A stretch of DNA of 64,000 bases from Viola odorata (Eukaryota; Streptophyta; Magnoliopsida; Malpighiales; Violaceae), in contig OY829543.1 of the NCBI GenBank assembly GCA_963691705.1, forward strand, positions 47,348,564 to 47,412,563, given 5' to 3'. A program made the position numbers and the translations under genes. This document shows, in pieces, positions 1 to 9,084 of the stretch. Numbering within the stretch: position 1 is the stretch's first letter; every line of letters starts with the position of its first letter. The notes beneath the pieces were generated by a model that did not search any database, was not told the origin of the DNA, and worked only from the letters and a program-made list of their open reading frames with translations.

Positions 1-961
1 CCTCCCATTTTGTCTTCTTCCCTTAGCTGGATTTGTCCTCTAGTTAGCTTAAGGTTGTATATAAACAGTAACTTTAGGATTTTTAGGGGAAGCAACATTG
101 GTAGGAGGCAGAAATCAGCATGCTTTCTATTTTTCAGTCTTCTTTGGGATTTGTTCCTCCATCCTCAAGCTGTAGCCGCCGGCCAGCCCTACTCTTTCAC
201 CGGAGCTTTTTAGCTCCGGCTGGTATTTAATAGTTTTCTTCCCATTTTCTTGTTTTCCTTTTATGCTTGCTATTGAATTTATTTATATTTATGTTATTAT
301 GAGTATGAGTAGCTAGATCTTTTTGTCTTAGCAAAGGTTTTTCCAAGGGTTGCAAGGGTAGTTGTGAAGCCTTAATGTTCTTCATAAACTCTTATGCGTG
401 TATTTAATCTCTTGCCATTTTACTGTCATATTGCACTAGATCTATAGAAGCCTGATCAACTGCTGTATTTTCCTTTGTAATTACTGCCATTTCTTTAGAA
501 TCAGTAGGCACCTAGCCCGGAGTCATCAGGTTGCTGGTCCAATCCGGCTAGGGTTGGAGGTTAACTAGGGTGGATCTGACAACGTCTTGCCCTAGACGTG
601 TCTTCCTCCACTTCATGGGCCTCTAGATCTCCCCACAAGCGAACCTTGGGGAAGGACGGAGTGTCAAGGTCTCGCCTACAAGCATACCTTGGGCGAGACT
701 TCTCTTACGAAGGTAGACAGGAGGCCTAAGCATACCTGGCCTCTATAGCACGTCTGCACCGTGAGAGTGGAATATCCCTGAGCTGATGACCAACTAGACC
801 TAGACGCAACCCGCGGAATCACTTTGCTAAGACTCTTTCCTATTATCTGATTTACCCCTCTTGTGATACTGTTTTATTGCCTTTAGATAATTTTTACTTT
901 ATTTAGTTCACTTGTTAGCTTTAGTATCCAAATCTCGCTGGTTAATTTCATTAGCCAGCCC

Positions 962-995
<34 letters not shown>

Positions 996-1144
996 CCCCC
1001 AAGTGTTACTTGTTACTGTTTAGACCTGGACATAGACTATGAACAGAATATTACCATTAATCCTTGTGGTTCGACTCTGATTTGCCCTATACACATTTAT
1101 TGTGCATATTGCTAGCAGAAAATATTACTTTTGAGTGACGATCA
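1..1144 (+). mobile_element. 5' LTR of element A (Athila-like), left end outside window
   Basis: The LTR runs to gacgatca at 1137-1144 and is followed two bases later by the primer-binding site. The same terminal 80 bases recur at 18666-18748 as the remnant 3' LTR. A TATA box (TATATAAA, 58-65) marks the probable promoter, so the U3 region is mostly off-window. The stretch resembles the C-family LTR at 40161-41789 and the solo LTR at 2361-4011. A nearly pure cytosine tract lies at 964-1000. There is no gene here; short open frames, including a polyproline one over the C tract, are not credible. Confidence 0.8.
58..65 (+). promoter_or_regulatory. TATA box of element A LTR
   Basis: TATATAAA lies in the partial 5' LTR about 1.08 kb before its end. 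Its context resembles that of the related LTR near 40.6 kb. It is the likely core promoter of element A. No start-site evidence is available. Confidence 0.5.
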
Positions 1145-1149
1145 AATTT

Positions 1150-1167
1150 TGGCGCCGTTGTCGGGGA
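1150..1167 (+). other. Primer-binding site of element A (tRNA-Asp type)
   Basis: TGGCGCCGTTGTCGGGGA follows the LTR end after five bases. It differs by one base from the site of element E and matches the tRNA-Asp-type primer site known for plant Athila elements. It fixes the 5' LTR boundary at 1144. Confidence 0.85.
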
Positions 1168-1198
1168 TTGACGGTTCTAATATTTTGTTTTTCCTTGT

Positions 1199-2360
1199 AT
1201 GACCAGGAGATCTGCTTTAGATCTACTGCCTTACGATCCAGAGCTCACTAGGACAGAAAGAGAACTCCGAAGGCAAGCCAGAGGATCATCTCCTCTCCGG
1301 AGTAGAGCTCCTGTCCCTCTTCTCGACAGAGACCTTTCAGATCTTGATACTCTTCAAAGCCTATTTCAGGAAGAAATCGCATCTTTACATCGAGCCCTTG
1401 ACAGCGTTGAGTCTATCCAGCCCCCAACACCTGAAATGGAAGATCCACCACCACCTCCTCCTGGAGGAAATGAGGACGTAGTTCCTCCTGTTGCTCAGAC
1501 CATCGATGATCTTAATACCGCCCCAGAAGTGCCCAGCAGCTGCATCGATTGGCCTGAAGTACCTCACGACTGGACACTCAAGTCCGCTGTCATACACCAT
1601 CTCCCCATTTTCTGAGGCGCTACCAAGGAAAATCCTCATCGCCATCTTCAACAGCTCCATTCTATTTACGAGGCAATGAAACCTATGAACGTCAGTATCG
1701 AGCAGGCCAAGCTCCGAGTTTTTATGTGGTCACTCAAAGATTCAGCCCTCGACTGGTTTTATGATCTCCCTCCACGCTCGATTCATTCATAGGCTGAGAT
1801 GACAAAAGCTTTCACGGATAAGTACTACCCTACATCCAGGGCGATGGTGACAGTCAAACAACTTGTATCTATTCTTCAGAAAGAAGACGAGACCCTTGAC
1901 CAGTACTATGAATGCTTCCAACGCATGCAAGCCATATGTCCCTCTCATAACCTGACCGAGCACGGTCTTATTCAGTACTTCGCCGAAGGACTGAGACCCC
2001 ATGATAAAGCCTTGTTGCATGCAGCCGCTAATGGATCCCTTAGTGCTCTCACTCCAGCTGCCGCCAAGGCCATAATTGAGCTCATGGCCAAAAATGCCAT
2101 TCTATTGGGAGGAGCAAGTAGCGACTAGAGTGCTCAAGTAGCTGCTATGCAAAGGCAATTGACTTCTATCCAGGGCATGCTACATACCATGACGTCTCAA
2201 CAGCCGATCCCGGTCAAGGCGTGCCAAATTTGCAATTACACGGATCACCCCACGGATGCTTGTCCTCATATCCCGGATGAGATCCAAGTGAATGCCGCTG
2301 GATATTACAATGCACCCCCTGGCCAGAATTACAACCAGGGCTGGAAACAACCAAGCCCAG
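1199..2360 (+). pseudogene. Broken gag of element A (5' part)
   Basis: Starts at ATG 1199 with MTRRSALDLLPYDPELTRT, the same N-terminal pattern as the gag of B (7849) and E (55343). The frame is lost near 1610 (TGA 1613). A capsid-like stretch with WFYDLP continues at about 1740-2128 in another frame and has TAG codons near 1790 and at 2126-2128. A CCHC zinc knuckle (C-X2-C-X4-H-X4-C) is encoded near 2221-2263. The frame is then cut at 2360 by a solo LTR and resumes at 4012. Gag would form the cytoplasmic particle and bind RNA. This copy cannot make a full protein. Confidence 0.75.
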
Positions 2361-4016
2361 TGATCGTCAGTCAAATATACTTAAATTTATCCTGATGCCT
2401 AAATGCACAAAGTAATATGTATAGAGCAAGTCAGGGTTGAACCACAGAGATTGAAGGACTAATTTGCTAGTGAAGATGTATGACAAGGCAATATGCAACA
2501 GATCAATCCCAAAATAACAGTGAAAAGGGGGGGGGGGGGGGTTTATGTTGATTAATAAATTAATCAACGCAGAGTAGGGGAGCTAACAAAACAGAATTGG
2601 AAAGTACTTATCTAGGGCACGAAAGTAAATCGTAATCCAGGGAAAGAAATGTAAATCGTAATCCAGAGCAAGAGATGTGAACAGATCGAATGCGGGAAAA
2701 GCAATGAAAAGGATATTAATCAAATGAGACGAGATCTTAGCGAAAGGTGCTCCCTTGGGTTGTTTTCTAGGTCGACTAGTCATTGGTGCAGAAGTTTTCT
2801 AGACTCATGTGCAGATCTGCTATAGGGACCGCGTTTCCACACCGTATCCCCTGCTTACCTTCGTAGATAAAAGTCACCCCCCGTTTCCACATATGAGGTG
2901 ACCTTGATGTTCAGCCATCCTCCCAGCTACATTCCTTGTCATCAAAAGGTAGCCTTGACCGTCCGGCCTGTCACGGGCTCGAAGTAGGGAGGCTAAATTC
3001 AGAACGCCCATGAAGGAGAGGTAAGACAGATCTAGGGCGCGATAGCTCAGCTTGTCAGACTCATATCGCATACTCTAGATAACTGTTTACCCCTAGGTGA
3101 GGCCTCTCGCGCTGCCTCCCCTAGGTGCCTGCTCTAACTCCAGGGCTTCGCGTCAGTTATAACCCTAGAATATGACATTACTCATGCAGAAATACTAAAA
3201 GATGATGAAGCTCTTAACATTTCTAGACAAGCATGTAGTTAAATCGGTAAACAGTTATGTGTCACAAAAGAATATGTTAAGCATGTATTAGACCTCTTAG
3301 CCGAACTCTACAACCCGTGGAACACCCTTCACCAAGAAAGGGGTATTTAGCTACTCATGCTATAATATAAACAGTAGGTAGATATAATCATACAATGATA
3401 AAACAAAGAAAGTAAAAAGGGAGTAGAGTAAACCGATAGATTAATTAATAATCGAAGAGGAAAGTTGTTGACAATGGCTGCTCTTGATCGAGAAGAGGAG
3501 ATGATCCCCAGAAAATAAACACTGAAACTAATGTAAGAAATTATCCTTGGAACAGCCGTCCTTACAAAAACCCTAAAACTATGCTTATATAGCCTAAGCC
3601 TAGCTAAGAGACAAAAACAGCTAAGGGGAGAGGAAGGATCAATGAGGGCGTGACAGCACATGTCCTTGCAAAAGGAATATTCTGGGATTCCTGACACGGC
3701 TGCTATCTTCTGGAAGCGACTGGGATTCCGTGCGGATCTCAGAAGATGCTCTCTTTGGAAGAAGGTTCAGAATTGTCGAGGCCTTGGGACAGCGCACTGG
3801 TCTGGTTCGCGTCGAGGTCTTGACGACATTCTTTCTTCTAGGCCTGGAAAATGGAATTCCTTGGAACTGCTCTAAAATTGCTTCTTTTCGGCCCTTTCCC
3901 TCCTTTGATGCTAATCTGCAAATAAGAGCAAAATGAGGGTCAAATGGAGACTTCGAGCCCTTGAAAGGGATAGAAAAGAAGGTAAAATCATGATCATGCA
4001 ACGTGCTATCACCCAG
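2356..4016. repeat. 5-bp target duplication (CCCAG) flanking solo LTR
   Basis: CCCAG at 2356-2360 is repeated at 4012-4016, exactly outside the TG...CA ends of the inserted LTR. Removing 2361-4016 lets the gag frame read straight through, which confirms the boundaries. Confidence 0.85.
2361..4011 (-). mobile_element. Solo LTR, reverse orientation, nested in element A gag
   Basis: A 1651-bp insertion bounded by TG...CA with a CCCAG target duplication. Read on the minus strand it aligns with the C-family LTR at 40161-41789: both end in gacgatca and share a TTGCAG-type block near the start and a cluster of short motifs about 450-750 bp before the end. It also carries the reverse of the C-tract (G run about 2527-2541) near its 3' end. 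No internal retrotransposon sequence is present, so it is a solo LTR left by LTR-LTR recombination. Its short open frames on either strand are not genes. Confidence 0.85.
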
Positions 4017-4093
4017 GGTGGATACCCACCCCTCAACAGCAAAACTCTAATCAACAGCAACATCCTTATGGAAACCACCCCCCTCCTCTCAAC

Positions 4094-6049
4094 ATGCAGT
4101 ACTTTAAACCTCGACCACCGTACCCTAACCAGCAATACCAACCCTCACCACAAATAAATCAACCTTTCCCTTCACCTCCACCACCCGAAGATTGCACTAA
4201 ATACAAAGACATCATCATGGAAATGCAAAAGCAGATGGGTACCATGGCAGCTGAAATGAAAGAATTAAAGAACAGAGTCAAGCTCCCTGGACAAACCGAA
4301 GCAAACCCCAAGCACGAGGCTTGCGCTGTCACTCTCCGCAGTGGGCATGAATTGCCATCCAGAGTTAGTCCAGATCTCGACGCCGAACAAACAGTCGAGC
4401 TCGAGATTAAGCCAAGAAAAAATGAGACGATTTCAGATGTCATGGTTGACAGAATCCGATCTCCTAGAGGTTCTCCAAGGAATGACAAGAAGCCCCCAGA
4501 ATTCACTCAAGAATATATCCACAAGATCCTTGAGCCTCCATTCCCCCAACGGTTGGTCAAATCGAAAAAGGAGAAGGATGACCGAGAGATATTTGATATG
4601 TTCAGTAAGGTTCTTGTCAATATCCCTTTGATTCAAGCAATAAAAAATGTGCCCCGTTATGCCAAGTTCCTCAAAACTCTTTGCACCAACAAATGTCATT
4701 TGGCCGGGGTTAACAAGATAAGTGTGGGAGCAAATGCTACTGCCCATATCCAACAGAAATTGCCTCCGAAATTTAAAGATCAGGGTATGTTTGTTATTCC
4801 ATGTAAGATTGGATCGATCAAACTTGGAAAAGCTATGTGCGATCTAGGCGCAGGCATAAACGTTATGCCTTTGACAGTTTATAACAGTCTAGGCCTGAGC
4901 CCATTGAAGGAAACCCACCTTCTTATCCAGTTGGCCGACCGATCCATTGTCTACCCAGAAGGTATTCTAGAAGATGTTATTGCCATGGCTGAAGGAGAAT
5001 CAACCAAGCCTTCGGATGTTCTCCTTGGACGCCCGTTTCTTGCGACAGCAAAAGCCAAGATCGACGTCCATGACGGCTCTATTACTCTTGAGTTCGATGG
5101 AGAGACCATAAAGTTCAATATTCTTGATGATATGAGATGCCCCACTGAGTTTTCTAGCGTGAACTTTGCTGATATTGTTGAGCCTGCTGTTACTAATGTT
5201 TCTAAACTTGCTACTGATGAGTTTCTACAGCTTGCCCTAGATAGGAGCATTCCGCCAGCCGCACTGGACCCTTTGGTCTTGACACTTGTGACTTCAGAGC
5301 ACTCAATTGTTGATATTGTTGACCCTATTGTTACACAAGTTTCTGATCTTAACGCTGACAACTCTGCACATCTTGCCCTCGACAGGAACATCACTATAAA
5401 TTCAGCGTCTGCCCCTTCTTTTGTGCAGGGCCCTAAGTTGAAGTTGAAGAGCTTGCCCTCGCACGTCAAGTACACCTACCTTGGCGAACATGACACACTC
5501 CCGGTGATCATCTCTAGCAAGCTTGATCCAGATGCGGAGCGCGAGCTGGTGTCGACACTCAAAGGATACCACGAGGCCCTTGGATGGACGGTCGTCGACG
5601 TCAAGACACTTGACCCAGCTCTTTGCACTCCTCAACCAGCCATGACTCCAGCTGTCGTCATGACCACTTTTAAGGCTACGGTAACCCCCGCCTCAACTGC
5701 TACTGCTACTTCCTTAACTATCGAGGGCAAGATGCTCAATGATAACCCAACTCCACAAACTGCCCAAGACACAGCCAAGACTAACACTCACCATGATAAG
5801 TTGCTCACTTCTAAAACCTTCGATACTGGACAAAAGGTTTTACTTTACAATTCTTGTCTGAGGCTCTTTTCCAGAAAGTTGAAGCATAAACGGATCGGCC
5901 CTTACCTTGTCAAGAAGGTGAATGATCATGGTGTGGTTGCGATCCAGAATATGGATACGGGCTTCATTTCTAAAGTGAGTGACAACAGATTGGAGCTATT
6001 CCACGAAGGTTTCCACCCCCTGGTGGCAGACCCACCAGTCTTGCCCTAG
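4094..6049 (+). CDS. Gag end-protease fused to integrase C-terminus (element A)
   Basis: A 651-codon open frame continuing gag after the solo LTR. Residues 1-60 are proline/glutamine-rich gag linker. The aspartic protease lies around residues 230-345, with the active motif [10 protein letters not shown] (Asp near residue 250) and LLGRPFL. Sequence matches E as far as the pre-RT segment at about 5620. After a short threonine/alanine-rich stretch (about 5630-5790) with no counterpart in B or E, it jumps to the last 80 residues of the integrase end (GQKVLLYNS onward). The RT, RNase H and integrase catalytic core, about 770 residues in E, are missing, yet the frame is intact. It may be a non-autonomous product or a chance survivor. 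The first ATG is a formal choice, since the natural start is the broken gag upstream. Confidence 0.7.
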   Translation: MQYFKPRPPYPNQQYQPSPQINQPFPSPPPPEDCTKYKDIIMEMQKQMGTMAAEMKELKNRVKLPGQTEANPKHEACAVTLRSGHELPSRVSPDLDAEQTVELEIKPRKNETISDVMVDRIRSPRGSPRNDKKPPEFTQEYIHKILEPPFPQRLVKSKKEKDDREIFDMFSKVLVNIPLIQAIKNVPRYAKFLKTLCTNKCHLAGVNKISVGANATAHIQQKLPPKFKDQGMFVIPCKIGSIKLGKAMCDLGAGINVMPLTVYNSLGLSPLKETHLLIQLADRSIVYPEGILEDVIAMAEGESTKPSDVLLGRPFLATAKAKIDVHDGSITLEFDGETIKFNILDDMRCPTEFSSVNFADIVEPAVTNVSKLATDEFLQLALDRSIPPAALDPLVLTLVTSEHSIVDIVDPIVTQVSDLNADNSAHLALDRNITINSASAPSFVQGPKLKLKSLPSHVKYTYLGEHDTLPVIISSKLDPDAERELVSTLKGYHEALGWTVVDVKTLDPALCTPQPAMTPAVVMTTFKATVTPASTATATSLTIEGKMLNDNPTPQTAQDTAKTNTHHDKLLTSKTFDTGQKVLLYNSCLRLFSRKLKHKRIGPYLVKKVNDHGVVAIQNMDTGFISKVSDNRLELFHEGFHPLVADPPVLP

Positions 6050-6240
6050 ACGTCTAACATCGTCTAGGCCTGGATGAAAAAGATGGCCGGCCAAGGAGGC
6101 ATTCCACGCGCCTCATTTATTGTTTTTCCTCGTATCTCTTTCTTTTAATAATTATTTTCGTTATTTCTTTCCCTCCCTTTGTTTTATTTTTTCCCTCCTG
6201 TCCCTCAGCCTTTTCAAATTTTGAATTAAGAGAAGCCCGA
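6050..6240 (+). other. Non-coding 3' region of element A before B insertion
   Basis: Pyrimidine-rich sequence with gtctaggcctgg and ggccggcc near 6060-6100. It corresponds to the pol to third-ORF spacer of related elements. No gene. The last five bases (6236-6240, CCCGA) are the left target duplication of element B. Confidence 0.6.
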
Positions 6241-7779
6241 TGATTGCATTGTATTTCATCATGTTTTATTGTCCATTTACTAGTTATTTTGGACAGTAAA
6301 TCTGCTGATTTATCTTTGTTTTCCCACATCTTAGCAGATCTGATCTGAAAGGCAGCTTTTGAGGAATCTGAACAGAAGAGAGCTGGAGCAGCATTACCCG
6401 AGTCTAGGCCTAGATCTTGGCCTAGACATATTCGCATCTGACATAGCGTGCATACCAGGATCGTCTTGGCCAAGACTGCGGCCAAGACGCATTCGCGATA
6501 AAGACAGCACTTTAGAGCGTTTGGACCACTTTCAGCGTTGGACTCTTACAGCTGGCACGTAGCAGCTGTTCCGCTATTTTAGAGGGATCTGAAGCCAATC
6601 TTTTGAAGAATCCCAAATGGGATCTCCCTCTCTATTATTTAGCGATTTAGTTTCCATTTTAAGAACAATTAATTGTAATAATATTTTAGGAGATTTTCTA
6701 GGGATTAGAGTTGGATTGGGACAGAGGTTCTGAGGGCTATTTTAGCAAGACATTATTCACCTCTGTCCAGAATGGAACAACACTACACAATCCTTCTTCT
6801 CTTTTCTTAGTTCGACATTGTTACACTTTGCTCCGGATTTTATTATCTCGGATTTATATTATTTATGCAATTAAATACTTTATCTTTTTATCCATGAGTA
6901 TGAGTAACTAAACACCCATTCTTGGTAAGGGTTTATGAGCTGAAGTTCTTATGCACTCGTGAGGCATCTTTCGTACTTCATAATCTCTTCCTTTGTATTT
7001 ATTTATTTCTTGAACTTAATCTATCGCTTACTCACTAGAGACAAGGTTTGATCATCCTTGTACCCTAGTAGAGAAGAGTTGTAACCAGCCTAGAAGGAGA
7101 GGGAGTACCCGCCGGCTAGACGAAGTAGGTGACTAGTCTCGCGCCAGACTAGAAGAATAGGTAATCTAGGTCGAGACCAGATTGACAACCTAGGGTTTCC
7201 GTGGGGAAACACCTTGACCTAGGTACTGTCTTCCCCTGTACCATTGAAGAGGTGAGCAACCATTCAAGACAGCAGTCAAATGGATAAACCCTTTAACCAG
7301 CAAGGTGTCCCTTGGCTAGGATTATCAGGAGAGGGAGTACCCGCCAGGTAATTTGAAGAGGAGGGAAGACAGGAGTGAACAGGAGTACCTCCACTCTATA
7401 GCAGTGCTACAAACGAAGAGAAGAATATCCTAGAGTCCGTGATCGAGGCATAAGAACGCAAGCTCTCATATCACCCTTACCTGGAATTCCATATCACTAG
7501 ACTTATTCCTAATCTAGACCCCAGTCTTGGCCTAGACTCCGGCCAATATTACTTTAAACTGTTTTCACTTCTTTTTGTTTTGTCTTTCAGTTTCAGATTC
7601 CACCAAACCCAAACTCAGTGACGAGGAAGTCAAACTCAAGAACTACGTTTCCTAGAGGTCTCTGTAGACGATCCTCTTACCATCATCTACAAATCCTTGT
7701 AGACAGTGATAAGTTGTATTTCTACCCCCAATTCCATAACTATTTCACTACTATATTTGACGTGTTTGACGCGCGATCA
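6241..7779 (+). repeat. 5' LTR of element B (1539 bp)
   Basis: Begins TGATTGCATTGTATTTCATC and ends GCGCGATCA. The E LTR (53742-55274) matches over its full length. It contains the palindrome-rich motif at 6401-6427 and 6462-6488 and again near 7512-7541. The 3' LTR lacks about 895 bp of this sequence (roughly 6563-7466). No gene; the short frames inside are chance. Confidence 0.92.
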
Positions 7780-7784
7780 AATTT

Positions 7785-7802
7785 TGGCGCCATTGCCGGG
7801 GA
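7785..7802 (+). other. Primer-binding site of element B
   Basis: TGGCGCCATTGCCGGGGA, five bases after the LTR end. One base differs from the E site (A for G at position 8), which may be a decay mutation. Confidence 0.87.
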
Positions 7803-7848
7803 TCTCTAACGGTATTTGTAGTTCTTGTTTTATTTTATTTTATGACAG

Positions 7849-9084
7849 TTGATGACCAGGTCCTCAAGTAGAGAACAAGATTTGTTACCCATCAATCCCA
7901 ATCTCACTAGGACCAAAGCACAGCTAAGGAGGCAAGCTCGACTAAGAGCATCCCAAGAAGAAAGCCAATCGGAAAGTTCTAACTCCGAATCAGAATATAG
8001 TCTAGACCACGGTCTTGGCCTAGATTCAGACCAAGACATGGCGGACCAGCGACCAGAACCAACAATGAGAGAGCTGAACAAAATAGCAGAACAGGAGACC
8101 TTTTCCTGTATTAATCTACCTCCTGTAGCTAATGATTGGTCCATAAAGACCAACATGGTGGCCAACCTTCCCAAGTTCTACGGCCATTCCAATGAAAACC
8201 CATTCAAGCACCTAAGAAACTTACATGTCCAGTGTGACATTATGAAACCAACCACTGTAAACATGGAGAGAGCGAAGCTAAAGGCCTTTCCGAGCTCTCT
8301 AGAAGGGTGAGCTCAGAACTGGTTTTACGGTTTGCCTCATAATACCATCAACACGTGGGCGGAGATGTCCACGATATTCCTTAACAAGTATTGGAATGCA
8401 ACGAAGGCGGGGATAGCCAGGAAATACATGGCAGCAATTCAATAAAGAAGCAGTGAAAGTTTCAGTGAGTACCACCAGAGGTTCCGAGATTTGCAAGAAG
8501 TTTGCCCCACTCATGGCGTAGCAGACAATACCATGATACAATATTTCTACGATGGGATGCTCCCAAGTAGCAAGGAAAAAGTAGACTCAGCCGCAAGTGG
8601 AGCACTACAAGATCTCACGGTCACAAGAGCAAAAATGTTGCTCCAAACATTGGCAGACAATTGCCAAAATAACACAATTTCGGATAGAAATTCTTCTTCT
8701 TCTTCCATAAATGCAATTAATGTTGAACAAAAGCTTAATGATTTAACTGATATGGTTAAAACCCTCTCTGTTAATATTTCAGGTTCAATGTCTTCAGGAA
8801 GTCAGAACCAAGAGCAAGTAGCATCTGTTTGTGGGATATGCCAGCAGCAAGACCACCAGACCAACAATTGCTATATGGTGCAGCATCCGGATGATGTGAG
8901 TCAGGTCAATGCAGTATATCCACAAAACCAAGGAAGCATGCAAAACTTTCCCCAAGGAAGTAACCAATACGCGTGGAGGGCACATCCAAACTTCAGATGG
9001 AGAGATCCAATTCCTCCAAATCAGAATCAGAATCAAGGTGTACCTCAGCAGCAGCAGTAACCTCCTATAAATTTCTAACACTTC
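7849..9084 (+). pseudogene. gag of element B, broken by stop codons
   Basis: The frame opens at ATG 7849 (second ATG 7852: MTRSSSREQDLLP). It covers an acidic/serine N-terminus, a retrotransposon capsid domain (about 8160-8620), and a CCHC knuckle (C-X2-C-X4-H-X4-C, about 8830-8875) followed by Q/N-rich linker. Against the homologous E frame, stops arose at 8308 (GGA to TGA), 8443 (CAA to TAA), 9058 (CAA to TAA) and about 9076 (CAG to TAA). The frame itself is not shifted. Gag would package the RNA in cytoplasmic particles. Here only pieces could be made. Confidence 0.85.

Noticed and set aside
912..1115. Open frame with a polyproline run in the A LTR
   Set aside because: Created by the C homopolymer; lies inside an LTR and is not conserved in related LTRs.
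1150..1167. tRNA gene suggested by tRNA-like bases
   Set aside because: Only 18 bases complementary to a tRNA 3' end; it is a primer-binding site.
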